Assembly: GCA_003290165.1 (NCBI GenBank)
Contig: QNQO01000557.1
Location: forward strand, 496,001 to 560,000
Origin: Berberis thunbergii
Taxonomy: Eukaryota; Streptophyta; Magnoliopsida; Ranunculales; Berberidaceae
Reading direction: 5' to 3'
Length of the DNA: 64,000 bases
In this document: positions 46,481-56,717 of the stretch, piece by piece
Layout of the letters: each line of letters begins with the position of its first letter
Position numbering within the stretch: the first letter of the stretch is position 1
Translations under genes and position numbers: made by a program
Notes under the pieces: model-generated
Told to the model about the DNA's origin: nothing
The model's database searches: none
The model's input: the letters and a program-made list of their open reading frames with translations, nothing else

Positions 46481-46738
46481 CATTTAACCATTTTATGCAG
46501 CGCATAGAACGACTGCTTGAACATGATTCTCAGGCTATGTTAGAGTCAAAAGCTATGATTCAATGCCAATCTCAAGCCTATTTCCATCAATAGGCTTGAG
46601 TAGCTGAGTCATATTGCCGAGGCATTATCTGAGAGAGAGCCAGAAAGAGTTCCTAGTCACCCTGTTCAAAATCCAAAAGGTCAATTCATAATTGGCAGCA
46701 CATCGAAACTTGAGTCAGATGATGTTTTTTAGGATAAT
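46481..46738 (+). pseudogene. Athila-like gag C-terminal remnant
   Basis: The frame reads NRLE, stop, LSHIAEALSEREPERVPSHP and VQNPKGQF. This resembles the Gag tail of Athila-type elements (the 'LEvQigQLA..l..R..G.LPS.pe.NPk' stretch). In-frame stops occur after NRLE and before 46739. It is in phase with the following 204-codon frame. Confidence 0.6.
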
Positions 46739-47353
46739 GTGATTGAAACTACTTTGCTTCTTGACCCATCCCCATCCTCACCTGTTCACGTTGACTCCTT
46801 CGACATATGCATTCCTATTGACTCTTGGATGAAGTCTAATTTTCAATATTCTTTGGAGTCCTACCTCGATTATCTTCACGATACGAATGATCCCATAATT
46901 CAAGAAATAGTCAAGTCGTTATCAGAAGACGCATCTAATGAGAAACTACATGCCATAAGTAGTGCTAATTGTGGGTTTAGGGGTGTTGTTGAGTTTCCTA
47001 GCTCATCATCTTGGTGTAATTCATTTTGTTATGATGAGCCTGTACCACCCGATATATCTATAGACATACCTATTTTCGTTCCTTTAATATTGACTGATGC
47101 TACCTATGTGGATCCCTTGTTTTTAAGGGATGAGTTCACTTTTGAACATCCTTTTGTGATACATATTCAATCTTTGGATTTGCAACCTGACTTAGGATGT
47201 TCCTTTTTAGGAGTAGGTAGGAGTCATTTGCTAGATATCACTATTTGTGACCCCTGTCTACTCAAGGTTCCCACAAATTTTCTAAGAATGCAAGTCCATT
47301 TGCATTTCTCTGTGATTTTTCATGGCACCTTCATAGCTTTTGGGATGTGTTAG
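46739..47353 (+). CDS. 204-codon open frame of element 4, unknown product
   Basis: This is the longest open frame in the window. It is in phase with the gag remnant and separated from it only by a stop. The frame opens at GTG or upstream rather than a clear ATG (first codons ...DNVIETTLLL). The product is acidic and rich in Asp, Ser, Pro and Phe, with SFDICIPIDSWMKSNFQYSL, then YLDYLHDTNDPIIQEIVKSL, then CSFLGVGRSHLL. There is no catalytic motif, zinc knuckle or clear membrane segment. It occupies the place of protease-pol in a full element. It may be a remnant of a second element protein. It is not a recognisable host gene. Confidence 0.45.
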   Translation: MIETTLLLDPSPSSPVHVDSFDICIPIDSWMKSNFQYSLESYLDYLHDTNDPIIQEIVKSLSEDASNEKLHAISSANCGFRGVVEFPSSSSWCNSFCYDEPVPPDISIDIPIFVPLILTDATYVDPLFLRDEFTFEHPFVIHIQSLDLQPDLGCSFLGVGRSHLLDITICDPCLLKVPTNFLRMQVHLHFSVIFHGTFIAFGMC

Positions 47354-49731
47354 TATATGTTGTGTAACATGTGGTTGCTACTATTTGTTGGATGGATCCT
47401 CAACTTTTTAGTTTGTTACTATATGATTCCTTGACACTTTTAGAAGAGGGTGTTCGCTGTGTTCTTCCTTGTCATTTCATGGTATATCATTTATGAGGAA
47501 GAATATGTGTCGGGCTAACGACGTTAAACCAAGCGCTCATTGGAGGCAACCCAACTTCAGTTGTATCATTATGGTTAGTCTGGATTGATTTTTAAGTTCT
47601 TTCTAGTTGCAATCCACGCATACTCATTAGCACCGTAACAATTTTGACTTACAACTGGTATATACTTTTTTTTTTGTTGGTGCATTTTTATGTGTTTTTC
47701 TCAATTTGTCATAATAAGTCCATAGTTCTTATGTTTTTGAGCATTCATAGTGGATGATTTCGTCGAAATTGGTAAAAAAAATTTCCATGGTAATATCACT
47801 CTATCTCTCGTCTATTCCTTTTCCTTCATTTGTCATGATTTTTATTTTTTACATTGAGGACAATGTCTAGTTTAGGTTTGGGGGTGAGGTTTATGAGTTT
47901 TTGTGCATTTTTCGAAGTTTTGAACTGAAATGTATTTAATAATTCTATTAATTGACTATTGTATTCTACTCAATCTCCATTGAATACATAGATGATTATT
48001 ATTGTTTGATAATTTTTCGATTTGAAAATGCATTCAAAATCTGAGTTCCTTTCCGATGAAGAGAGTTGTGCTTTCAAGTATGCTTTTAAATTTGAGAAAT
48101 GCATGCTATCACTTGTCACTTTGATATATCACTATGAAAACATGAGGTTTGATATTATCTTTAAGTTAAATGTATTTCATGAGATTTTTCGACTTGACCA
48201 CTCTTGCACTATAAGCCAAGTTAGTATAATTTGAAGTTAATTAGTAAGATATTAACTAGACAACCTTAGAATAATAGTGGAGACTTGACCCTTGTGAGTT
48301 TTGATACATTCTATTTTTCTTGAGGGTTATTAAATAAACTCTGACTTTTCTTTTAGTTAGCATTATCTCATTGATGATCTCATTATTTTTGTTTTTTTTA
48401 TTGATTGCTTTTAGATTGACATTAAAATTGAATTACTACCCTAGAACTTCTTGGTTTATTTGGTTGATATGTCATAATACCGACTAGAGCTTAGGTAGTG
48501 ATATAGGCATTTTTCTTTGAACCATTCTTCAGCCTTTTAGCCTACCTAATAATAGATATCCATTTGCAACCCTTTGAGCCTTTGAATAACCTTTTTCTTT
48601 GCTAACCCCGTCTCCATTACCTAGTCCAATCATGGAGTAATACCACATATTATTATTTGTATCCTTACCCAATTTTTTGAAAATGTGTTGATTGATATAT
48701 TTTTGGAATGGACAAATAAAAAGAGCTGAAATTAAATATTCCATGAATCCTCAGGACTAAAACATTTCATTGTGCAAAAAGGGGAAAACATGTCATTGAT
48801 TTTATAAAAAAAAATTGATGCTTTGAAAAGAAAAAGAAAATATGAAGAAAAATTTTGAAGGGAGAAAAATTAATGGTGTACAACATTGGTTTATTCTTCA
48901 GAGCCCCATGTGTTTATTAAACGGTGTATCCATTCTCAGAGAATTTTTTCATAACTTTTTCCATTCTTGTTAGCCAAAATATTAGCCTCATGACAACCTA
49001 ATAAAGATCTAATTGATCTTAAGTAAAGGTCACGTTCATAGACATGGAAAAAATAGAACAGAACTATGGTGTGTGATTCAACATTCTCAAAGTAATTGAA
49101 ATTCCTATCCATGTGATCTATTCATTTCATTATTTGAAAAGTTTGTTTTTCATGATAATTATATGTGAGATGTTTGTGTGTCCATAAATTATTCTTTTCC
49201 TCGCATATAAACTAAGTGAAAAATAACCAATCTCCGAGTGATTCATTTCTGAGCGACAAATGAGATTTGTAGTCAAAACGTACTTTTTAAAGGTGATCTA
49301 ATCGTGTCTTTAATGTGAAATGGAGAGCTATGTTGATAAGGCCATGCACACACACACACACTTTGAGTTGAGATGATTGATGAAATTTATTTTACCTTTG
49401 GATAATATTAAATCATTGTTAGACTAATTGATATATTATTGTGACACTGTTACTTGTTTTCTAAAATTGTTAGCAATTACATTATTACTCTGAGGATAAT
49501 TGATATAGTTACTATGTGACCATGTTTTTGAAATTGATTGAGTCAGTAATGTTTGTGGGTAACATTTCTGGAAACCCTCACGAGACTATAACTTGTCTAC
49601 TAGAAGTATAGGGGTTTAAAGTCTTGTTGCACGTTTAAGGTAATTGCAACCGATGATTATTGCGAAAGTAGTTAGGATTTTATTTTTATTGTTTTGCTCG
49701 AGGACTATCAAAATATAGGTTTGGGGGTATT
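47354..49731 (+). other. Element 4 3' internal region, non-coding
   Basis: It contains GTCGGGCTAACGACGTTAAA and GCGCTCATTGGAGGCAACCC (47511-47552), a stretch common near the gag end of Athila-like and dependent gypsy elements. A (CA)n run lies at 49348-49362. No pol domain was found. The polypurine tract TTTGGGGGTATT lies at 49720-49731. Confidence 0.55.
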
Positions 49732-51409
49732 TGATATTCACGTAGTTATTACATAATATATCCCTTAATTTATATATGTTAGTGCTTCGAATATTACATT
49801 TTATTCTAATTATTGTGTTTTCATGTTTTTATAGGAATTTGTGCTTAAACGATGAAATTGCATTAAAGCGGCAATTCGAAGAATGATCAATTGATTGGTT
49901 CAAATGGCGGTACAAAATAATAGGTGTCAAGTTGACAATCAAATGCCAAAACCGGACCCAAACAAGCCCAAATCCAGTTATTACCTAAGCCCCAGCTAAA
50001 ATAAACCCTAACACTCCATATAATTGCAAACATGAATCATATTGAAGGATTCATTCTGTTTTTTGGGAGCCGCCCTCTTTCTTTTTAAGGCCTCCCTCCT
50101 CTCCCCTATAGACTCTCTTCTTCTTTCTTTGTTTTTCCAGCCACCACGCCACATCCACCCTACTTGCGATTCTCGCTCGATAGGAGGACCGGCAGCGCAC
50201 CCCACCTCGCCATAACCATCTCACCCAACCTCTGCCATCTCCTTGTTTTATCCCTCTGTGCATCAACACAACTACCTCGCCCTCCTTCCTCCTCCACCTC
50301 ACCCTACTATCTCTCGTCTCTCTTTATCGTTTTCATGTCTTGCAGGTACAGGAGCTCGCACAGAGAGCAACAGCAGGACGTTCTTCCAGTCACCTTTCCT
50401 GCCCTATTCCTCTTCTCTCTCGTTCCTCACCCTCTCATTTAATCCTCCCCACTCTCTCGTGTATCTCTTTTTTGCAGGAACAACAGAAGACGAAAAGGGA
50501 AGAAGAAGCAGCTCTCGCATGGACGAAGGAAAACAAAAAACCAGAGCTTTGTGAGGGAAACAAAACTGATTTTGAATCGATGTTATTGGCACCGCAACCA
50601 TTAGTCAGAGCCACCACCGAGACCTTTGCAACCCTTTCTCATGGCGCGTGCACGTGTAGAGATGGACTTCACCTATGCTAGTGTTGTGACCTCATCTGCC
50701 ATGATATTCTAGACCCTGCGCCGAGGCGAAGATGAAACCACAGGGTTTCCTAGAGTTTGTCGTATTTGAATTATTGTTTTCTATATGCTTGAATGTTAAA
50801 TATAATTGATTTCTGAATTTCAATGATTTGCTTTTACCGATTATATCCTGTATAATAATCTAGACTAATCAATAATTAGAAGTTCTCTTTGTTGATATTC
50901 GAAGCCTGTTTTAAATAATTAATTTAAATATGTGATTGTTTGTGCCGTAGAAAGACATGCAATGCTAGGGGTTTAGAATTAATTAAGTTAAACCTGTTAT
51001 TGTGTGTGCCGTAGAAAGACATGCAATGCTAGGGTTTACGCCTTTACTGAAATCAATTGCAAATGTGGATTAATCCTTATATTCGTCACAGTGAATCTCA
51101 AAAACAATGATTTGGGTCACACAAGTCTCGAAGAACCTGTGGTGGATTCAATGTCTCGGTCCACTATCTCATTGTCTTATCATTTTAATTTCTAATTGTT
51201 CAATTTAATTCTCTTAATTAAGTAATTTACATATGATGTAACCCTCAACTCTAAATTAGTTTAAATAAGTTTTAGAATTTGGTTGTCTCATCAATCCTTG
51301 TGGGATCGACCCGTATTTGCCACTGTCTACTAGTTAGATAGTTGTGCACTTGCGGTATTACAAATAGGGTTTATTAGCTTATTAATTTAGGTTAATAAAA
51401 TTTTCATCA
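49732..51409 (+). repeat. 3' LTR of element 4
   Basis: The LTR is 1678 bp and homologous to 44042-45517. An extra CT-rich segment of about 200 bp lies at about 50055-50330. It may be an insertion here or a deletion in the 5' LTR. Confidence 0.9.
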
Positions 51410-51943
51410 GGCGTCACGTGATAGCAATACGTACCTATTTCTTTTAGAAAAGATGTTTCTTGGTTTTGTGGGTGCATTTGTAACCAGAATATGCATCCAT
51501 GAAGCTGAGGAGTTCACGTCCATAAGTTTCATCCACTATCTGATCTATACGCGAAAATGGAAAAAATGTTTTTTGGGCAGACTTTGTTAAGGTTTGTGTA
51601 GTCCACGCATACCCTATACTTTTTTTTTTTTTTACCAAAATTGTATTTGCCAGCCAGTCTAGTAATGAGATTCCTTGTTCACCACTGCCTTCAGTAAGCA
51701 GTGCACCTCATCATTGATAGCCTAATTGCAATCTGAGGCGATTGGCATTATTTTTTGTTGGGCTATTTTTTTTAATCTATGTTGACCTGCAATCTGTGTG
51801 TGATGACAAAAAGGGCCAATGCCCACCATGTCCTTCATTGTCCAGGCAAACATATCCTGGTCGTTTTTTAGCAGCTGACTCAGATGCTCTGTCAGATCCA
51901 GCTTAAGTTTTGTTTTGATTTGCACAGTCTTACTGCCTTCCAA
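51410..51943 (-). pseudogene. Element 3 RT N-terminal part
   Basis: The minus strand reads LTEHLSQLLKNDQDMFAWTM and DMVGIGP. This is the segment just before the RT palm (element 1 has QDVFAWTM at 21840). The piece at 51444-51638 continues RT with a decayed IDQIVDETYGRELLSFMDAY-SGY, the first catalytic region (FMDAYSGY). It ends at element 4 and resumes at 44041. Confidence 0.82.
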
Positions 51944-52184
51944 ATCGTCGAGGTGGATTGGTTTTGTTTATTTTTTCGATTGGTCAGTGTCCGTTCGTCC
52001 CTTTGGACTAATTGGAGTTGCGTCTTGGTTTGAGAGAAATTAATTCGCCTGCGGTTGACCGAGCCACTATTGTGGTTGCTCCCTTGGTCCTAACTATGAT
52101 TGCTACTTGTTGGAAGTTTTCATTGCTGCATGGTGGCATTCAGGTGCAGCTGGTTGATCACCTTTTATGATCCTGACGTCATTA

Positions 52185-52600
52185 TTAATGTGATACATGA
52201 GGCATTGATGCATGGTGGAGGACATTGTGCCAATCTCGTGCAACTAGGGTCTCCTTAGAAGCATGTTGTAAGCTGATGGCATTGATGACAAAAGAGTCCA
52301 TAACAAAACTTGTTGCTTGCATAGTGCTCCTACTAGTATTGGAAACCAGATTCGTTCGAGTGAGTGGCATTGTTCGTCATTGAAGCCTACCATGGGCTAA
52401 TCAGTGGAAGTCAATCCCTCTTCACTGAACTGCACTTTGTAGAATGTTGTTAGGTACAAGAGGTTGGCCAAGCTACCCGTGTCGGTAAGCACTCTTCCGA
52501 CTTCCCATTTTGTTGTTGATACTGATATCATCAATGCATCGTTATGGGGGAAGTGAACACCCTATGCATTTTTTTATAAAAAAAAACCCAGAATGGGTGG
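52185..52600 (-). pseudogene. Element 3 aspartic protease
   Basis: The minus strand reads HFPHNDALMISV, then WEVGRVLTDTGSLANLLYL, with the catalytic DTG at 52475-52483. A stop follows about 20 codons later. PSAYNMLLRRP then matches the post-protease stretch also seen in element 1 (APSSYNVVLRRPW). Confidence 0.8.
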
Positions 52601-52832
52601 TGTATTCTAGTGTGCTGAGTGGGAGGACCTAGATGACGTATTCTTGTTTGCAATTCTCTGACAGATTATTTTCGTGATCGGTTAGGTTGTTCTTGATCTC
52701 CAATTGTGCCATGTAGGACGTATCTCAATCTTCTGGTCGGCTCATCTAGTCCTATAGCAGGGTCAACCTTTTCTTTCTATGGATTTGTTTTACTGTCAGT
52801 CCAATGAACTCGCTGAGTTGTCCTTTCTAGAT

Positions 52833-53895
52833 CTAGTACTTGATTTCATTCTTCATGTTGTGGCAGTCTTCAATATCATGTCTGTGGTTCTTGTGGAAAG
52901 AATAAAATTTGTTTTTATCTCGCTGAGTCGTCCTCTCAATTTGAGTGGCCATTTGACGTTTTCCCAATTTGCCCTGGATTTCAGGACAATTAACAAATTC
53001 ATTTTTTAAAGCGATGTATGATTTGTACATCGTGTTAATCGAGTTGGTTGATCGTTCGTGTCTGGCTTTGCTGGACTGCAACTTTCCAGGCTTGTGTTTG
53101 CCATTTTCGAACCTGTTACCTGTCCGATGCCTTTTGTGCTGACCATTGTTTTCCCTTGGCTTGTTATCTCATTTTTTATGTTCCCTTCTTTCCAGGTTTG
53201 TAGGGAATGATCTCTTATCAGACTCGTTGCTCTTCTTGGCAGCCCACACCTCTTTAAGAGCGATGTATTTTTCTGCGCTCTTTAGTAGGTTTGCCACGCT
53301 TTTCAGAGGTTCTAGAGTTAGAAAATTGTATAATTGTCCTATTTTGAGTGTGGATGTGAAGGTGGTCAAAGTTGTGTCATCACTGCATCCATCTATCATG
53401 GTTAACTCATCCGTTAATTGTGTAGTGTATTTGTGGAGAGTCTTGTTAGACTTTTGTTTTATGACAAGTAGATAATGAGGGCCATTTTATTTTAATTCGC
53501 TGACTGTCAATGAATCTAGCGATGAAGGTTGTGATCAGCGCTTGAAAATAGTCTATCGACCGTGATGGGATATTGTTAAACCAATTTACTGTTGTGGATG
53601 TGAGGCTGGATGGAAACGTTTTACACATGGTAGCGTTTGAGCTATCCTTTAGTGCCATCATTTGGTGAAAATGGCGCAAATGGACCAACGAATCAATGGA
53701 ACCATCATAAGTTTCTAATTTTGGTGGGACGAACTTTTTGGGCAGAGAGGTTTTCATGATCTTGTCAGAGAATGGTGGCACAATAAGCTCATATAACATA
53801 TTCAGATCTATGACTCCAATAATGAATGAAATATGGGGAGGAACTCCACCAGTCCAAGATCCATCATCTTGCAGTTCATTTCTTTCAAAGTTCAT
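52833..53895 (-). pseudogene. Element 3 gag
   Basis: Piece 1 (53446-53895, 149 aa) is a clear gypsy Gag domain: PPKLETYDGSIDSLVHLRHF, TVNWFNNIPSRSIDYFQALI and TTFIARF. Piece 2 (53169-53399) continues TLTTFTSTLKIGQLYNFL and then SVANLLKSAEKYIALKE. Piece 3 (52833-53081) holds FYSFHKNHRHDIEDC, a zinc-knuckle-like segment with the first Cys replaced by Ser. Two frame changes join the pieces. Confidence 0.85.
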
Positions 53896-54345
53896 CCTCC
53901 GAAGCTCTGCAGAAACTTCTTTGTTCCCTTGAAGTAAACTAGCAAATTTTGCTGAAGTGGAACTCTAACGTGCTCGACAGGTGGGACACGTTCTTGAGTT
54001 TAGCTTTTCGGCATCTTTAGCCAAATGAACCATTTGGGCCAAAAGTTGATCCACACGAGGATCCATCGTCATTCCCCCAGGAGCAGGGCTTGTTGTGGTT
54101 CTAGTTAAGTGTTGTGTGCCACCATATCTTGTGGCGACAATTCACTACTTTGTGCAATTGGATTTTGGTGGCATATCACTACCTTGTGCATTTGGATCTC
54201 CTAATTGGGTTTTACCAGTGCAAGGATTGTCTTGGTTGTTGTTAAGTTGATAGTTTGTCGGAGGTTCCATTTGCACAATATCTTTCCTTACTGATTTGTG
54301 CTAAAAGAAACTACCAACTCTATTGTGATTTTTAAAGTAAACGGT

Positions 54346-54369
54346 CGTTCCCCATGGACGTTGCCAAAC
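54346..54369 (-). other. Primer-binding site of element 3
   Basis: On minus, GTTTGGCAACGTCCATGGGG follows the 5' LTR at once. It matches the element 1 site at 20478. Confidence 0.72.
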
Positions 54370-54897
54370 TAATGCGACCAAATCTGTTCTTCTCGAGATC
54401 TGACCTGCAAAACAATGTTAGATTGCCAAAGACCACCTGTTTGGTGGCCAAGGCACTCCGATGATTAAGTCAGTTAACTGTAAGAGAGAATGAACTTGGA
54501 AAGTATAGCTATATTGTGTTTGCATACATCTTTCATGAATATCTCATTTACCTTTTTATAATGAGAGTAATTAACTCGATGTGTGACTTAAGCATGCAAG
54601 AGGCAATGAAGGGGAATGTGTCTCACAACGGTCTCCTCCTTCATCGAGATGTGTCCTTGAAGGAGTGATTCCCGCCATGACTTGTCTCTTCGTAATGTCT
54701 CTCTTCTCTCAAGGAAGATGTCCATTAGGCCTTATATTTGGGTATTTAACTTTAATCATGGTCCATTACTAAATGCCTTTTTAGGCTTTAGTGGCTGGAA
54801 TTGTTATCCGTATTTAGTGTGAGGTGTCTAATCCTCATGATGGATGATTTATGCCACATGTACGTCCATGATCGAATGATTATTTGAAGTATCATCA
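54370..54897 (-). repeat. 5' LTR of Tat element 3
   Basis: The LTR is 528 bp and homologous to 33961-34473 over its whole length. It starts (minus) TGATGATACTTCAAAT and ends TGGTCGCATTA. Confidence 0.88.
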
Positions 54898-56717
54898 ATT
54901 AATAAGTATCAATTTTGAATGTTAAAATACACAACAATGTGAAGTCAAAAACTTTAATAGTAAAAATATATCTAATGCTAATCTCTAAAACTCAAGTAAC
55001 ATAAGCATATAAATCTCACAAGTTGATTGCCTCTGAATGGTTAGTTTAAGTACCTAATTACAAAATTCCATGTCCAAAATCCATCAGGAAAATAAGTTAC
55101 AACATGGTCATAAGCCAGGGTGAAGGCATGCAAAACCAGGCTTAGTGAATTGATTGATAGGTGAATGCCAGATTTCACTTGGACCAATATGACAAATCAA
55201 TTTTTTTTTGGAGTTTTAGCTTTCAATGGCAAATGAAGAGCGACAACTCTGAATGACTATAAACTAAAGCCACGTATAATAGAAAGCCATTGAGTCAGAA
55301 TAGATTTTGATGTCATTCTTTCTAATCATGCACCAAAATATGGGAAAACTAAAAAAAATTCTCCAGTTGTCTCCTAGTCATTGTCCCTTGTGAGATAAAC
55401 CTATTGCATTAGAATTTGATACTCCATTTTTAGTTTTATTTTCTTTCATTGACTTTCAGGTTAATCTTGAAGAGTTATTCTGAGTTCAATTTTCACATTT
55501 GCTACATATTTGAATGAGACTATGATTATTCTTTAGGATCATAAGCTTTTGAAATAACCTTTTAGGCTATTTGAGACTAAAGTAGTTGTTGGACTCCATT
55601 GTAGCTAATGTTGATATTCAATCATTTTGAAAGCATAATTTCAGACTACATCCTAACCTTGATATTAAGGCATTTCAAAAGCAGATTTTTTTAATACTGC
55701 CTTAGGCAATCCAAGCTTAAACTCCAGGTAGTAAAAATTTAGATGCAACGTTGAATTAAATTTGCTCTTATTCAAAAGATATTTTTCTCTCTTTAAGAAA
55801 TGGGCACACTGAAAGTAGTAAAGATTTTTCCCTCAAAATAAAATTATGCGAACTTGAAAACTTATAGTAATAAAGACACACATGTGAGCTAAAGTCTATA
55901 AATGGATAAATGTAACGTACACGTACGTTCTTCTACAAAGCTCGTAAGTTGATTGTATTTAAATTTAAAAAAATGGATAATATTAATGGAAGGTTTTAAA
56001 AATAAATAGATACATAAAGATAATTTAAGCAGGATAATTCGATAACCACTAAAAAAATTCTTTATTTTCCTTCTGGTGATATAGACACACTATATTCGTT
56101 TGAGATATTTCATCATGCACCGAAGTTTGGAATAAACAAAAAAGGGAAGCAGATGAGGAGAAAATGGATTTGGATGAGATCTATTGAATGACTTTCACTT
56201 GCAAAGTTTCAATAGCATAATCTAATACCTAGTTGTTTCAATAACAAAATGTAATACCTAACAATTTCCCATCCGACAAAAACACAAATTTTCAAATGTG
56301 ATTAGATAACAAATGATTGATTTTGTGTTATATGAAGGACTCATTGCAACGAATGATTTTGTGTTATATGAAGGACTCATTCAGGATTCTCCTTGGATTC
56401 TGTTATGGATCCATGATAATTTTCACCTTAACGAATATTTGTGAAGATTAAATGAAGGGAATGGATTCGATGAGGGTTAATTTCAATGAGAATAGACGTT
56501 TTAGTTGAGAATAGAGAAAGGACGGACAAAATTTTTGCCGCATCCAAGAAGGGGGCGAACTAGGTAAGCAATGAGACCACACATGAAATCAATGTGCTTT
56601 CTACTACATAATATGGATTTAACAAGTAAAACCTTAATTCATGAGTCCATGTACATCTCACTATCCAATGAAAATGTGAGGTAGGCTAAGATATTCACTA
56701 AAAGTGCGTTAATACTA
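54898..56717. other. AT-rich intergenic DNA
   Basis: No gene recognised. A 36-bp tandem duplication lies at 56314-56381 (GATTTTGTGTTATATGAAGG repeated with a 36-base period). Confidence 0.45.

Larger units (their letters stand above)
44042..51409 (+). mobile_element. Non-autonomous Athila-like LTR element (element 4)
   Basis: LTRs (44042-45517 and 49732-51409) start TGATAATCACG/TGATATTCACG and end GCATCG/TCATCA. The primer site TTTTTGACGCTGTTGCCAGGG resembles the Athila-type TTTTTGGCGCCGTTGCCGGGG. The 4.2-kb interior has a gag tail and one 204-codon frame but no protease, RT, RNase H or integrase. It therefore resembles a TR-GAG or LARD-type dependent element. The flanks GACAT (44037-44041) and GGCGT (51410-51414) sit exactly where the ancestral Tat RT sequence reads GACATCAC, so they are a decayed target duplication. 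Confidence 0.85.
33961..54897 (-). mobile_element. Tat-type gypsy retrotransposon (element 3), nested insertions
   Basis: LTRs at 54370-54897 (5') and 33961-34473 (3') share the start TGATGATAC with element 1. The primer site (54346-54369), gag, protease, RT, RNase H, aRNH, integrase, an 83-bp tandem array, an antisense ORF and a purine tract follow in Tat order on the minus strand. Two insertions interrupt it: element 4 (44042-51409) in RT and a Helitron array (39367-42401) in integrase. Without these the element is about 10.5 kb. No matching target duplication was found (GAACAA and ATTAAT flank it). It is AT-richer than element 1 and decayed. Confidence 0.88.

Noticed and set aside
50008..50681. 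Several overlapping frames of 60-113 codons
   Set aside because: All lie in the CT-rich part of the element 4 LTR, overlap on both strands and have low complexity.
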